A DNA stretch of 64,000 bases from Budorcas taxicolor. Lineage: Eukaryota > Chordata > Mammalia > Artiodactyla > Bovidae. The stretch lies in contig NW_026291792.1 in the NCBI RefSeq assembly GCF_023091745.1, positions 744,001-808,000 on the forward strand, given 5' to 3'. A program made the position numbers and the translations under genes. Below are positions 22,414 through 34,325 of the stretch, in pieces; position 1 is the first letter of the stretch; each line of letters starts with the position of its first letter. The notes beneath the pieces were generated by a model. It ran no database searches. It saw only the letters and a program-made list of their open reading frames with translations, and was not told the origin of the DNA.

Positions 22414-25400
22414 TAGATCCGGCCTCTGAGAAGAGCTGGAGCTCTGCGGTACTGGACGCGCACTCGGCTCCGCCCAAGCAGGGATTGCAGCTGCAAGCGG
22501 CTTGGCTCCCTCGACTCTTCCCAAGGAGGCTCGCGTCCCCGCGAACTGTGCACGTGCCTTCCAGGCAGGGACGCCCCGCGCCTCCTCAGGTCTTGACTCA
22601 GGGGCTGCTTCCCCTGAGCTGGGGCTTGTGGGCGGGAGCCCAGACACGCAGGGGCAGCCCCAACCTCCTGCACACGTCTCTGCAGGGGAGGAGAGCACTC
22701 GGGAAATGACGTCTGTCAGGCACCTTCTGGGCGCTCACGGAGTCAGCATCCGGGTGTGTGGGGCTGCAGACCCCAGCCAGGGGCCCTGGGAGCCTGGTGC
22801 TCTCCGTGCTTTGCTTAGTCTAAAGGCCGAGCAGCCGCTGTAAGAGCCCTGCAGTTGCCATTCCCTGCCCTATGACAGAGCTCTCACTGCTGGAGCCCTT
22901 GGCAGTGTGCAACACACCGGCCTCTAAAGCCACTGCAAGGATGCCCGGGGACTAGGTGCAAAGGCAAGGCAGGAGTGGAGCCGAGGCCAGAAAGGTGCCA
23001 GTAGCGTCTCCCAGTCTCGCGCAGCCTGCTCCTGCCTGGTCAGGAAGCCTAGACGCGAGGCAAGTCTGGGCAAGGCTCGCCCAGGGCAGAGCAGCCCCAC
23101 GCCAGCAACTCTGCCAGATCTGGCCTCTGAGCAGAGCTGGAGCTCTGCCGTCCTGGAGGCGCACTGGGCTCCGGCCAAGAAGTGATCGCAGCCGCACGCA
23201 GCTGGGCTGCCTCCTCTTCCCCCGAGGAGGCTCGCTTCCCGCATGCTGTGCACTAGGCTTCCAGGCGGGGGCGCCCCGCGCTTCCTGCAGGTCTCGGCTC
23301 AGGGGCTGCTTCCCCTGAGCTGGGGCTGTGGGCGGGAGCCCAGACACGCAGGGGCAGGCCCCAACCACCTGCACAGGTCTCTGCTGGGGAGGAGAGCCCC
23401 AGGGAAATGACGTCTGTCAGGCAAATTCCGGGTGCCCACGGAGTCAGCCTCCGGGTGTGTGGGGCTGCAGACCACAGCCAGGGGACCTGGGAGCCTTGTG
23501 CTCTCGGTGCGGCGGTGAGTCTGGGCGGCCAAGCAACCGCTGGAGGAGCCCTGCACTTGCCCTCCCCTTCCTCTAATAGAGCCCTCACAGCTGGAGCGCT
23601 GGCAGGGTGCAAGCCACCGACCCCAAAGCCGTCCCCAAGGACGCCTGGGGCCTGGCTGCAAAGGCAAGCCAGGAGCGGAGCTGAGGCCAGGAAGGCGCCA
23701 GTGGCCTCTCCCAGCATCGCACAGCCTGCTCCTTCCTGGGCAGGAAGGCTAGCAGCGAGGCAAGCCTGGGCGACTCTCACCCACGACAGAGCTGCCTCGC
23801 TCAAGCAACTTGACTAGATCCGGCCTCTGAGAAGAGCTGGAGCTCTGCGGTACTGGACGCGCACTCGGCTCCGCCCAAGCAGGGATTGCAGCTGCAAGCG
23901 GCTTGGCTCCCTCGACTCTTCCCAAGGAGGCTCGCGTCCCCGCGAACTGTGCACGTGGCTTCCAGGCAGGGACGCCCCGCGCCTCCTGCAGGTCTTGGCT
24001 CAGGGGCTGCTTCCACTGAGCTGGGGCTGTGGGCGGGAGCCCAGACACACAGGGGCAGCCCCAACCTCCTGCACACGTCTCTGCAGGGGAGGAGAGCACT
24101 CGGGAAATGACGACGGTCAGGCACCTTCTGGGCGCTCACGGAGTCAGCATCCGGGTGTGTGGGGCTGCAGACCCCAGCCAGGGGCCCTGGGAGCCTGGTG
24201 ATCTCCGTGCTGTGCTTAGTCTGGAAGGGGGAGCAACCGCTGGAGGAGCCCTGCAGTTGCCATTCCCTGCCCTATGACAGAGCTCTCACTGCTGGAGCCC
24301 TTGGCAGTGTGCAACACACCGGCCCCTAAATCCAGTGCAAGACGCCTGGGGACTAGGTGCAAAGGCAAGGCAGGAGTGGAGCCGAGGCCAGAAAGGCGCC
24401 AGTAGCGTCTCCCAGTCTCGCGCAGCCTGCTCCTTCCTGGTCAGGAAGCCTAGACGCGAGGCAAGTCTGGGCAAGGCTCGCCCAGGGCAGAGCAGCCCCA
24501 CGCCAGCAACTCTGCCAGATCTGGCCTCTGAGCAGAGCTGGAGCTCTGCTGTCCTGGAGGCGCACTGGGCTCCGGCCAAGAAGTGATCGCAGCCCCACGC
24601 AGCTGGGCTGCCTCCTCTTCCCCCAAGGAGGCTCGCTTCCCGCATGCTGTGCACTAGGCTTCCAGGCGGGGGCGCCCCGCGCTTCCTGCAGGTCTCGGCT
24701 CAGGGGCTGCTTCCCCTGAGCTGGGGCTGTGGGAGGGAGCCCAGACACGCAGGGGCAGGCCCCAACCACCTGCACACGTCTCTGCTGGGGAGGAGAGCCC
24801 CAGGGAAATGACGTCTGTCAGGCAAATTCCGGGTGCCCACGGATTCAGCCTCCGGGTGTGTGGGGCTGCAGACCACAGCCAGGGGACCTGGGAGCCTTGT
24901 GCTCTCGGTGCGGCGCTGAGTCTGGGCGGCCAAGCAACCGCTGGAGGAGCCCTGCACTTGCCCTCCCCTTCCTCTAATAGAGCCCTCACAGCTGGAGCGC
25001 TGGCAGGGTGCAAGCCACCGACCCCAAAGCCGTCCCCAAGGACGCCTGGGGCCTGGCTGCAAAGGCAAGGCAGGAGCGGAGCTGAGGCCAGGAAGGCGCC
25101 AGTGGCCTCTCCCAGCATCGCACAGCCTGCTCCTTCCTGGGCAGGAAGGCTAGCAGCGAGGCAAGCCTGGGCGACTCTCGCCCACGACAGAGCTGCCTCG
25201 CTCAAGCAACTTGACTAGATCCGGCCTCTGAGAAGAGCTGGAGCTCTGCGGTACTGGACGCGCACTCGGCTCCGCCCAAGCAGGGATTGCAGCTGCAAGC
25301 GGCTTGGCTCCCTCGACTCTTCCCAAGGAGGCTCGCGTCCCCGCGAACTGTGCACGTGCCTTCCAGGCAGGGACGCCCCGCGCCTCCTCAGGTCTTGACT

Positions 25401-27315
25401 CAGGGGCTGCTTCCCCTGAGCTGGGGCTGTGGGCGGGAGCCCAGACACGCAGGGGCAGCCCCAACCTCCTGCACACGTCTCTGCAGGGGAGGAGAGCCCC
25501 AGGGAAATGACGTCTGTCAGGCAAATTCCGGGTGCCCACGGAGTCAGCCTCCGGGTGTGTGGGGCTGCAGACCACAGCCAGGGGACCTGGGAGCCTTGTG
25601 CTCTCGGTGCGGCGCTGAGTCTGGGCGGCCAAGCAACCGCTGGAGGAGCCCTGCACTTGCCCTCCCCTTCCTCTAATAGAGCCCTCACAGCTGGAGCGCT
25701 GGCAGGGTGCAAGCCACCGACCCCAAAGCCGTCCCCAAGGACGCCTGGGGCCTGGCTGCAAAGGCAAGGCAGGAGCGGAGCTGAGGACAGGAAGGCGCGA
25801 GTGGCCTCTCCCAGCATCGCACAGCCTGCTCCTTCCTGGGCAGGAAGGCTAGCAGCGAGGCAAGCCTGGGCGACTCTCGCCCACGACAGAGCTGCCTCGC
25901 GCAAGCAACTTGACAGATCCGGCCTCTGAGAAGAGCTGGAGCTCTGCGGTACTGGACGCGCACTCGGCTCCGCCCAAGCAGGGATTGCAGCTGCAAGCGG
26001 CTTGGCTCCCTCGACTCTTCCCAAGGAGGCTCGCGTCCCCGCGAACTGTGAACGTGGCTTCCAGGCAGGGACGCCCCGCGCCTCCTGCAGGTCTTGGCTC
26101 AGGGGCTGCTTCCCCTGAGCTGGGGCTGTGGGCGGGAGCCCAGACACGCAGGGGCAGCCCCAACCTCCTGCACACGTCTCTGCAGGGGAGGAGAGCACTC
26201 GGGAAATGACGTCTGTCAGGCACCTTCGGGGCGCTCACGGAGTCAGCATCCGGGTGTGTGGGGCTGCAGACCCCAGCCAGGGGCCCTGGGAGCCTGGTGC
26301 TCTCCGTGCTGTGCTTAGTCTGGAAGGCCGAGCAGCCGCTGTAAGAGCCCTGCAGTTGCCATTCCCTGCCCTATGACAGAGCTCTCACTGCTGGAGCCCT
26401 TGGCAGTGTGCAACACACCGGCCTCTAAAGCCACTGCAAGGATGCCCGGGGACTAGGTGCAAAGGCAAGGCAGGAGTGGAGCCGAGGCCAGGAAGGCGCC
26501 AGTAGCGTCTCCCAGTCTCGCGCAGCCTGCTCCTGCCTGGTCAGGAAGCCTAGACGCGAGGCAAGTCTGGGCAAGGCTCGCCCAGGGCAGAGCAGCCCCA
26601 CGCCAGCAACTCTGCCAGATCTGGCCTCTGAGCAGAGCTGGAGCTCTGCCGTCCTGGAGGCGCACTGGGCTCCGGCCAAGAAGTGATCGCAGCCGCACGC
26701 AGCTGGGCTGCCTCCTCTTCCCCCGAGGAGGCTCGCTTCCCGCATGCTGTGCACTAGGCTTCCAGGCGGGGGCGCCCCGCGCTTCCTGCAGGTCTCGGCT
26801 CAGGGGCTGCTTCCCCTGAGCTGGGGCTGTGGGCGGGAGCCCAGACACGCAGGGGCAGGCCCCAACCACCTGCACACGTCTCTGCTGGGGAGGAGAGCCC
26901 CAGGGAAATGACGTCTGTCAGGCAAATTCCGGGTGCCCACGGAGTCAGCCTCCGGGTGTGTGGGGCTGCAGACCACAGCCAGGGGACCTGGGAGCCTTGT
27001 GCTCTCGGTGCGGCGGTGAGTCTGGGCGGCCAAGCAACCGCTGGAGGAGCCCTGCACTTGCCCTCCCCTTCCTCTAATAGAGCCCTCACAGCTGGAGCGC
27101 TGGCAGGGTGCAAGCCACCGACCCCAAAGCCGTCCCCAAGGACGCCTGGGGCCTGGCTGCAAAGGCAAGCCAGGAGCGGAGCTGAGGCCAGGAAGGCGCC
27201 AGTGGCCTCTCCCAGCATCGCACAGCCTGCTCCTTCCTGGGCAGGAAGGCTAGCAGCGAGGCAAGCCTGGGCGACTCTCGCCCACGACAGAGCTGCCTCG
27301 CTCAAGCAACTTGAC
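22414..27315 (+). repeat. Seven-monomer HOR variant, copy 3 (4,902 bp)
   Basis: Order: alpha (22414), beta (23815), hybrid (25216-25914), gamma (25915-27315). Relative to copies 1 and 2 the second alpha dimer is missing, a loss of one ~1,401-base dimer. The shift in matching offset from about 6,303 to 4,902 bases shows this directly. Local oddities: an extra T near 22626 and a base loss near 22822 in the first A. Confidence 0.87.
25216..25914 (+). repeat. A/B hybrid monomer
   Basis: Third instance of the alpha-A/B hybrid, here directly after the beta dimer because the second alpha dimer is absent. It has a private C-to-G change near 25800. Confidence 0.86.
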
Positions 27316-28717
27316 TAGATCCGGCCTCTGAGAAGAGCTGGAGCTCTGCGGTACTGGACGCGCACTCGGCTCCGCCCAAGCAGGGATTGCAGCTGCAAGC
27401 GGCTTGGCTCCCTCGACTCTTCCCAAGGAGGCTCGCGTCCCCGCGAACTGTGCACGTGCCTTCCAGGCAGGGACGCCCCTCGCCTCCTGCAGGTCTTGGC
27501 TCAGGGGCTGCTTCCACTGAGCTGGGGCTGTGGGCGGGAGCCCAGACACACAGGGGCAGCCCCAACCTCTTGCACACGTCTCTGCAGGGGAGGAGAGCAC
27601 TCGGGAAATGACGACGGTCAGGCACCTTCTGGGCGCTCACGGAGTCAGCATCCGGGTGTGTGGGGCTGCAGAAACCAGCCAGGGGCCCTGGGAGCCTGGT
27701 GATCTCCGTGCTGTGCTTAGTCTGGAAGGTGGAGCAACCGCTGGAGGAGCCCTGCAGTTGCCATTCCCTGCCCTATGACAGAGCTCTCACTGCTGGAGCC
27801 CTTGGCAGTGTGCAACACACCGGCCCCTAAATCCAGTGCAAGGATGCCCGGGGACTAGGTGCAAAGGCAAGGCAGGAGTGGAGCCGAGGCCAGGAAGGCG
27901 CCAGTAGCGTCTCCCAGTCTCGCGCAGCCTGCTCCTGCCTGGTCAGGAAGCCTAGACGCGAGGCAAGTCTGGGCAAGGCTCGCCCAGGGCAGAGCAGCCC
28001 CACGCCAGCAACTCTGCCAGATCTGGCCTCTGAGCAGAGCTGGAGCTCTGCCGTCCTGGAGGCGCACTGGGCTCCGGCCAAGAAGTGATCGCAGCCGCAC
28101 GCAGCTGGGCTGCCTCCTCTTCCCCCGAGGAGGCTCGCTTCCCGCATGCTGTGCACTAGGCTTCCAGGCGGGGGCGCCCCGCGCTTCCTGCAGGTCTCGG
28201 CTCAGGGGCTGCTTCCCCTGAGCTGGGGCTGTGGGCGGGAGCCCAGACACGCAGGGGCAGGCCCCAACCACCTGCACACGTCTCTGCTGGGGAGGAGAGC
28301 CCCAGGGAAATGACGTCTGTCAGGCAAATTCCGGGTGCCCACGGAGTCAGCCTCCGGGTGTGTGGGGCTGCAGACCACAGCCAGGGGACCTGGGAGCCTT
28401 GTGCTCTCGGTGCGGCGGTGAGTCTGGGCGGCCAAGCAACCGCTGGAGGAGCCCTGCACTTGCCCTCCCCTTCCTCTAATAGAGCCCTCACAGCTGGAGC
28501 GCTGGCAGGGTGCAAGCCACCGACCCCAAAGCCGTCCCCAAGGACGCCTGGGGCCTGGCTGCAAAGGCAAGCCAGGAGCGGAGCTGAGGCCAGGAAGGCG
28601 CCAGTGGCCTCTCCCAGCATCGCACAGCCTGCTCCTTCCTGGGCAGGAAGGCTAGCAGCGAGGCAAGCCTGGGCGACTCTCGCCCACGACAGAGCTGCCT
28701 CGCTCAAGCAACTTGAC
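27316..28717 (+). repeat. beta-type AB dimer
   Basis: A has the beta marker 'cttccactgagc' but an alpha-like 'cacgtgccttcc', so it is a mosaic. Further private changes are 'cccctcgcc' near 27477 and 'gcagaaacc' near 27669. No hybrid monomer follows, so this dimer is outside the nine-monomer HOR. Confidence 0.85.
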
Positions 28718-30118
28718 TAGATCAGGCCTCTGAGAAGAGCTGGAGCTCTGCAGTACTGGACGCGCACTCGGCTCCGCCCAAGCAGGGATTGCAGCTGCAA
28801 GCGGCTTGGCTCCCTCGACTCTTCCCAGCGAGGCTCGCGTCCCCGTGAACTGTGCACGTGGCTTCCAGGCAGGGACGCCCCTCGCCTCCTGCAGGTCTTG
28901 GCTCAGGGGCTGCTTCCACTGAGCTGGGGCTGTGGGCGGGAGCCCAGACACACAGGGGCAGCCCCAACCTCCTGCACACGTCTCTGCAGGGGAGGAGAGC
29001 ACTCGGGAAATGACGACGGTCAGGCACCTTCTGGGCGCTCACGGAGTCAGCATCCGGGTGTGTGGGGCTGCAGACCCCAGCCAGGGGCCCTGGGAGCCTG
29101 GTGATCTCCGTGCTGTGCTTAGTCTGGAAGGCGGAGCAACCGCTGGAGGAGCCCTGCAGTTGCCATTCCCTGCCCTATGACAGAGCTCTCACTGCTGGAG
29201 CCCTTGGCAGTGTGCAACACACCGGCCCCTAAATCCAGTGCAAGACGCCTGGGGACTAGGTGCAAAGGCAAGGCAGGAGTGGAGCCGAGGCCAGGAAGGC
29301 GCCAGTAGCGTCTCCCAGTCTCGCGCAGCCTGCTCCTTCCTGGTCAGGAAGCCTAGACGCGAGGCAAGTCTGGGCAAGGCTCGCCCAGGGCAGAGCAGCC
29401 CCACGCCAGCAACTCTGCCAGATCTGGCCTCTGAGCAGAGCTGGAGCTCTGCCGTACTGGAGGCGCACTGGGCTCCGGCCAAGAAGTGATCGCAGCCGCA
29501 CGCAGCTGGGCTGCCTCCTCTTCCCCCGAGGAGGCTCGCTTCCCGCATGCTGTGCACTAGGCTTCCAGGCGGGTGCGCCCCGCGCTTCCTGCAGGTCTCG
29601 GCTCAGGGGCTGCTTCCCCTGAGCTGGGGCTGTGGGCGGGAGCCCAGACACGCAGGGGCAGGCCCCAACCACCTGCACACGTCTCTGCTGGGGAGGAGAG
29701 CCCCAGGGAAATGACGTCTGTCAGGCAAATTCCGGGTGCCCACGGAGTCAGCCTCCGGGTGTGTGGGGCTGCAGACCACAGCCAGGGGACCTGGGAGCCT
29801 TGTGCTCTCGGTGTGGCGCTGAGTCTGGGCGGCCAAGCAACCGCTGGAGGAGCCCTGCACTTGCCCTCCCCTTCCTCTAATAGAGCCCTCACAGCTGGAG
29901 CGCTGGCAGGGTGCAAGCCACCGACCCCAAAGCCGTCCCCAAGGACGCCTGGGGCCTGGCTGCAAAGGCAAGGCAGGAGCGGAGCTGAGGACAGGAAGGC
30001 GCCAGTGGCCTCTCCCAGCATCGCACAGCCTGCTCCTTCCTGGGCAGGAAGGCTAGCAGCGAGGCAAGCCTGGGCGACTCTCGCCCACGGCAGAGCTGCC
30101 TCGCGCAAGCAACTTGAC
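28718..30118 (+). repeat. beta-type AB dimer, diverged
   Basis: A has the beta marker and private changes near 28724, 28752, 28829 and 28846. B (from about 29420) has 'gggtgcgcc' near 29573 and 'ggtgtggcgc' near 29812. It is the last complete dimer before the sequence family changes. Confidence 0.85.
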
Positions 30119-30819
30119 AGATCCGGCCTCTGAGAAGAGCTGTAGCTCTGCGGTACTGGACGCGCACTCGGCTCCGCCCAAGCAGGGATTGCAGCTGCAA
30201 GCGGCTTGGCTCCCTCGACTCTTCCCAAGGAGGCTCGCGTCCCCGCGAACTGTGCACGTGGCTTCCAGGCAGGGACGCCCCGCGCCTCCTGCAGGTCTTG
30301 GCTCAGGGGCTGCTTCCCCTGAGCTGGGGCTGTGGGCGGGAGCCCAGACACGCAGGGGCAGCCCCAACCTCCTGCACACGTCTCTGCAGGGGAGGAGAGC
30401 ACTCGGGAAATGACGTCTGTCAGGCACCTTCGGGGCGCTCACGGAGTCAGCATCCGGGTGTGTGGGGCTGCAGACCCCAGCCAGGGGCCCTGGGAGCCTG
30501 GTGCTCTCCGTGCTGTGCTTAGTCTGAAAGGCCGAGCAGCCGCTGTAAGAGCCCTGCAGTTGCCATTCCCTGCCCTATGACAGAGCTCTCACTGCTGGAG
30601 CCCTTGGCAGTGTGCAACACACCGGCCCCTAAACCCACTGCAAGGACGCCTGGGGACTATGTGCAAAAGCAAGGCAGGAGTGGACATGAGGCCAGGAAGG
30701 CGCCTGTAGCGTCTCCCAGTCTCGCGCAGCCTGCTCCTTCCTGGTCAGGAAGCCTAGACGCGAGGCAAGTCTGGGCCAGGCACGCCCAGGGCAGAGCAGC
30801 CTCACGCCAGCAACTCTGC
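30119..30819 (+). repeat. Chimeric A monomer at the family boundary
   Basis: The head is gamma-like A of the first family ('caccttcggggcgc' near 30424). The tail is of the second family ('aaacccactgcaaggacgcc' from 30631). The switch lies between the last A-specific base at 30572 and the first second-family base at 30628. This single monomer joins the two satellite families. Confidence 0.85.
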
Positions 30820-31520
30820 CACATCGGGCCTCTGAGCAGAGCTGGAGCTCTGCCGTACTGGAGGCGCCCTGGGCTCCGCCGAAGACGGGTTTGCAGCCAC
30901 ACGCAGCTGGGCTGCCTCCTCTTCCCCCGAGGAGGCTCGCTGCCAGCATGCTGTGCACTAGGCTTCCAGGAGGGGGAGCCCCGCGCTTCCTGCAGGTCTT
31001 GGCTCAGGGGCTGCTTCGCCTGAGCTGGGGCTGTGGGCGGGAGCCCAGACACGCAGGGGCAGGCCCCAACCTCCTGCACACGTCTCTGCTGGGGAGCAGA
31101 GCGCTAGGGAAATGACGTCTGTCAGGCAACTTCTGGGTGCCCACGGAGTCAGCCTCCGGGTGTGTGGGGCTGCAGACCACAGCCAGGGGACCTGGGAGCC
31201 TTGTGCTCTCCGAGGGGCGCTGAGTCTGGGCGGCCAAGTAACCGCTGGAGGAGCCCTGCACTTGCCCTCCCCTTCCTCTAATAGAGCCCTCACTGCTGGA
31301 GCACTTGGCAGGGTGCAAGGCACCGACCCCAAAGCCGTCCCCAGGGACGCCTGGGGCCTGGCTGCAAAGGCAAGGCAGGAGCGGAGCTGAGGCCAGGAAG
31401 TCGCCAGTGGCCTCTCCCAGCATCGCACAGCCTGCTCCTTCCTGGGCAGGAAGGCTAGCAGCGAGGCAAGCCTGGCCAAGTCTCGCCCAGGGCAGAGCAG
31501 CCTCGCAAAAGGAACTTGAC
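30820..31520 (+). repeat. B'1 monomer
   Basis: First monomer wholly of the second family, recognised by 'ccacatcggg' at its start, 'gcgccctgggctccgcc' and 'gcttcgcctgagc'. Private changes near 30881, 30892 and 30977 set it apart from the other B'1 copies; most of these are shared with the duplicate at 60963. Confidence 0.85.
31014..31030 (+). other. CENP-B-box-like sequence (8 of 9 essential bases)
   Basis: Compared with NTTCGNNNNANNCGGGN the site reads cTTCGcctgAgcTGGGg, so only the C of CGGG differs (T at 31026). The change is one expected from deamination of a methylated CpG. It is found in every B'1 monomer. Other monomers have TTCC in place of TTCG and match only 7 of 9. Confidence 0.5.
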
Positions 31521-33770
31521 AATATCCGGCCTCTGAGCAGAGCTGGAGCTTTGCCGTACTGGAGGCGCACTCGGCTCCGCAAAAGCAGGGATTGCAGCTG
31601 CAAGGGGCTTGGCTCCCCCGACTCTTCCAAGGAGGCTTGCGTCCCCGCGAACTGTGCACGTGTCTTCCAGGCAGGGACGCCCCGCGCTCCTGCAGGTCTT
31701 GGCTCAGGGGCCGCTTCCCCTGAGCTGGGGCTGTGGGCGGAAGCCCAGGCACGCAGGGGCAGACCCCAACCTCCTGCACACGTCTCTGCTGGGGAGTACA
31801 GCACTCGGGAAATGACGTCTGTCAGGCACCTTCTGGGCGTTCACCGAGTCAGCCTCCGGGTGTGTGGGGCTGCAGACCCCAGCCAGGGGCCCTGGGAGCC
31901 TGGTGCTCTACGTGCTGTGCTGAGTCTGGGCGGCCAAGCAACCGCTGGAGGAGCCCTGCAGTTGCCATTCCCTACCCTATGACAGAGCTCTCACTGCTGG
32001 AGCCCTTGGCAGTGTGCAACACACCGGCCCGTAAACCCACTGCAAGGACGCCTGGGGACTATGTGCAAAGGCAAGGCAGGAGTGGAGCTGAGGCCAGGAA
32101 GGCGCCTGTAGCGTCTCCCAGTCTCGCGCAGCCTGCTCCTTCCTGGTCAGGAAGCCTAGACGCGAGGCAAGTCTGGGCCAGGCTCGCCCAGGGCAGAGCA
32201 GCCTCACGCCAGCAACTCTGCCACATCGGGCCTCTGAGCAGAGCTGGAGCTCTGCCGTACTGGAGGCGCACAGGGCTCCGCCCAAGAAGGGATTGCAGCC
32301 ACACGCAGCAGGGCTGCCTCCTCTTCCCCCGAGGAGACTAGCTGCCAGTATGCTGTGCACTAGGCTTCCAGGCGGGGGCGCCCCGCTCTTCCTGCAGGTC
32401 TTGGCTCAGGGGCTGCTTCCCCTGAGCTGGGGCTGTGGGCGGGAACCCAGACATGAAGGGGCAGGCCCCAACCACCTGCACACGTCTCTGCTGGGGAGGA
32501 GAGCGCTAGGGAAATGACATCTGTCAGGCAACTTCTGGGTGCCCACGGATTCAGCCTGCGGGTGTGTGGGGCTGCAGACCACAGCCAGGGGACCTGGGAG
32601 CCTTGTGCTCTCCGTGCGGCGCTGAGTCTGGGCGGCCAAGCAACCGCGGGAGGAGCCCTGCACTTGCCCTCCCCTTCCTCTAACAGAGCCCTCACTGCTG
32701 GAGCGCTTGGCAGGGTGCAAGCCACCGACCCCAAAGCCGTCCCCAAGGACGCCTGGGGCCTGGCTGCAAAGGCAAGGCAGGAGCGGAGCTGAGGCCAGGA
32801 AGGCGCCAGTGGCCTCTCCCAGCATCGCACAGCCTGCTCCTTCCTGGGCAGGAAGGCTAGCAGCGAGGCAAGCCTGGCCAAGTCTCGCCCAGGGCAGAGC
32901 AGCCTCGCGCAAGGGACTTGATTAGATCCGGCCTCTGAGCAGAGCTGGAGCTCTGCCGTACTGGAGGCGCACTCGGCTCCACAAAAGCAGGGATTGCAGC
33001 TGCAAGCGGCTTGGCTCCCCCAACACTTCCAAGGAGGCTTGCTTCCCCGCGAAATGTGCACGTGGCTTCCAGGCAGTGACGCCCGGCGCCTCCTGCAGGT
33101 CTTGGCTCAGGGGGCGCTTCCCCTGAGCTGGGTCTGTGGGCAGGAGCCCAGACACGCAGGGGCAGGCCCCAACCTCCTGCACACGTCTCTGCTGGGGAGG
33201 AGAGCACTCGGGAAACGACGTCTGTCAGGCACCTTCTGGGCGCTCACGGAGTCAGCCTCCGGGTGTGTGGGGCTGCAGACCACAGCCAGGGGCCCTGGGA
33301 GCCTGGTGCTCTCCGTGCTGTGCTGAGTCTGGGCGGCCAAGCAACCGCTGGAGGAGCCCTGCAGTTGCCATTCCCTTCCCTATGACAGAGCTCTTACTGC
33401 TGGAGCCCTTGGCAGTGTGCAACACACCGGCCCCTAAACCCACTGCAAGGACGCCTGGGGATTATGTGCAAAGGCGAGGCAGGAGTGGAGATGAGGCCAG
33501 GAAGGCGCCTGTAGCGTCTCCCAGTCTCGCGCAGCCTGCTCCTTCCTGGTCAGGAAGCCTAGACGCGAGGCAAGTCTGGGCCAGGCTCGCCAAGGGCAGA
33601 GCAGCCTCACGCCAGCAACTCTGCCACATCGGGCCTCTGAGCAGAGCTGGAGCTCTGCCGTACTGGAGGCGCCCTGGGCTCCGCCCAAGACGGGATTGCA
33701 GCCACACGCAGCTGGGCTGCCTCCTCTTCCCCCGAGGAGGCTCGCTGCCAGCATGCTGTGCACTAGGCTT

Positions 33771-33784
33771 CCAGGAGGGGGCGC
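33771..33784 (+). promoter_or_regulatory. CTCF-core-like sequence (representative B'1 copy)
   Basis: ccaggagggggcgc fits the CTCF core CCASYAGRKGGCRS at 13 of 14 positions, missing only the Y. It lies 48 bases before the CENP-B-like site. It recurs in the other B'1 monomers (for example 36576 and 43589) and is damaged in those at 30967 and 61110 by a C-to-A change. First-family B monomers match 12 of 14. Binding is not shown. Confidence 0.25.
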
Positions 33785-33818
33785 CCCGCGCTTCCTGCAG
33801 GTCTTGGCTCAGGGGCTG

Positions 33819-33835
33819 CTTCGCCTGAGCTGGGG
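33819..33835 (+). other. CENP-B-box-like sequence
   Basis: Same 8-of-9 match in the B'1 of HOR unit 1, 2,805 bases after the previous one. Confidence 0.5.
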
Positions 33836-34325
33836 CTGTGGGCGGGAGCCCAGACACGCAGGGGCAGGCCCCAACCACCTGCACACGTCTCTGCTGGGGA
33901 GGAGAGCGCTAGGGAAATGACGTCTGTCAGGCAACTTCTGGGTTCCCACCGAGTCAGCCTCCGGGTGTGTGGGGCTGCAGACCACAGCCAGGGGACCTGG
34001 GAGCCTTGTGCTCTCCGAGGGGCGCTGAGTCTGGGCGGCCAAGCAACCGCTGGAGGAGCCCTGCACTTGCCCTCCCCTTCCTCTAATAGAGCCCTCACTG
34101 CTGGAGCACTTGGCAGGGTGCAAGGCACCGACCCCAAAGCCGTCCCCAGGGACGCCTGGGGCCTGGCTGCAAAGGCAAGGCAGGAGCGGAGCTGAGGCCA
34201 GGAAGTCGCCAGTGGCCTCTCCCAGCATCGCACAGCCTGCTCCTTCCTGGGCAGGAAGGCTAGCAGCGAGGCAAGCCTGGCCAAGTCTCGCCCAGGGCAG
34301 AGCAGCCTCGCAAAAGGAACTTGAC

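Larger units (their letters stand above)
31521..34325 (+). repeat. Four-monomer HOR unit 1 (2,805 bp)
   Basis: Order A' (31521), B'2 (32222), A'' (32923), B'1 (33625). A' starts 'aatatccgg' and has 'ctccgcaaaag'; A'' starts 'tagatccgg' with 'ctccacaaaag' and 'aacacttcc'; B'2 has 'gcacagggctccg' and 'gacatgaagggg'; B'1 has 'gcttcgcctgagc'. The next unit repeats this order at exactly 2,805 bases with very few changes. Confidence 0.92.

Noticed and set aside
31305..31982. Plus-strand open frame of 225 codons repeated every 2,805 bases
   Set aside because: It spans the A' monomer and is disrupted by ordinary monomer variation in A''. No recognisable domain; treated as chance in satellite sequence.
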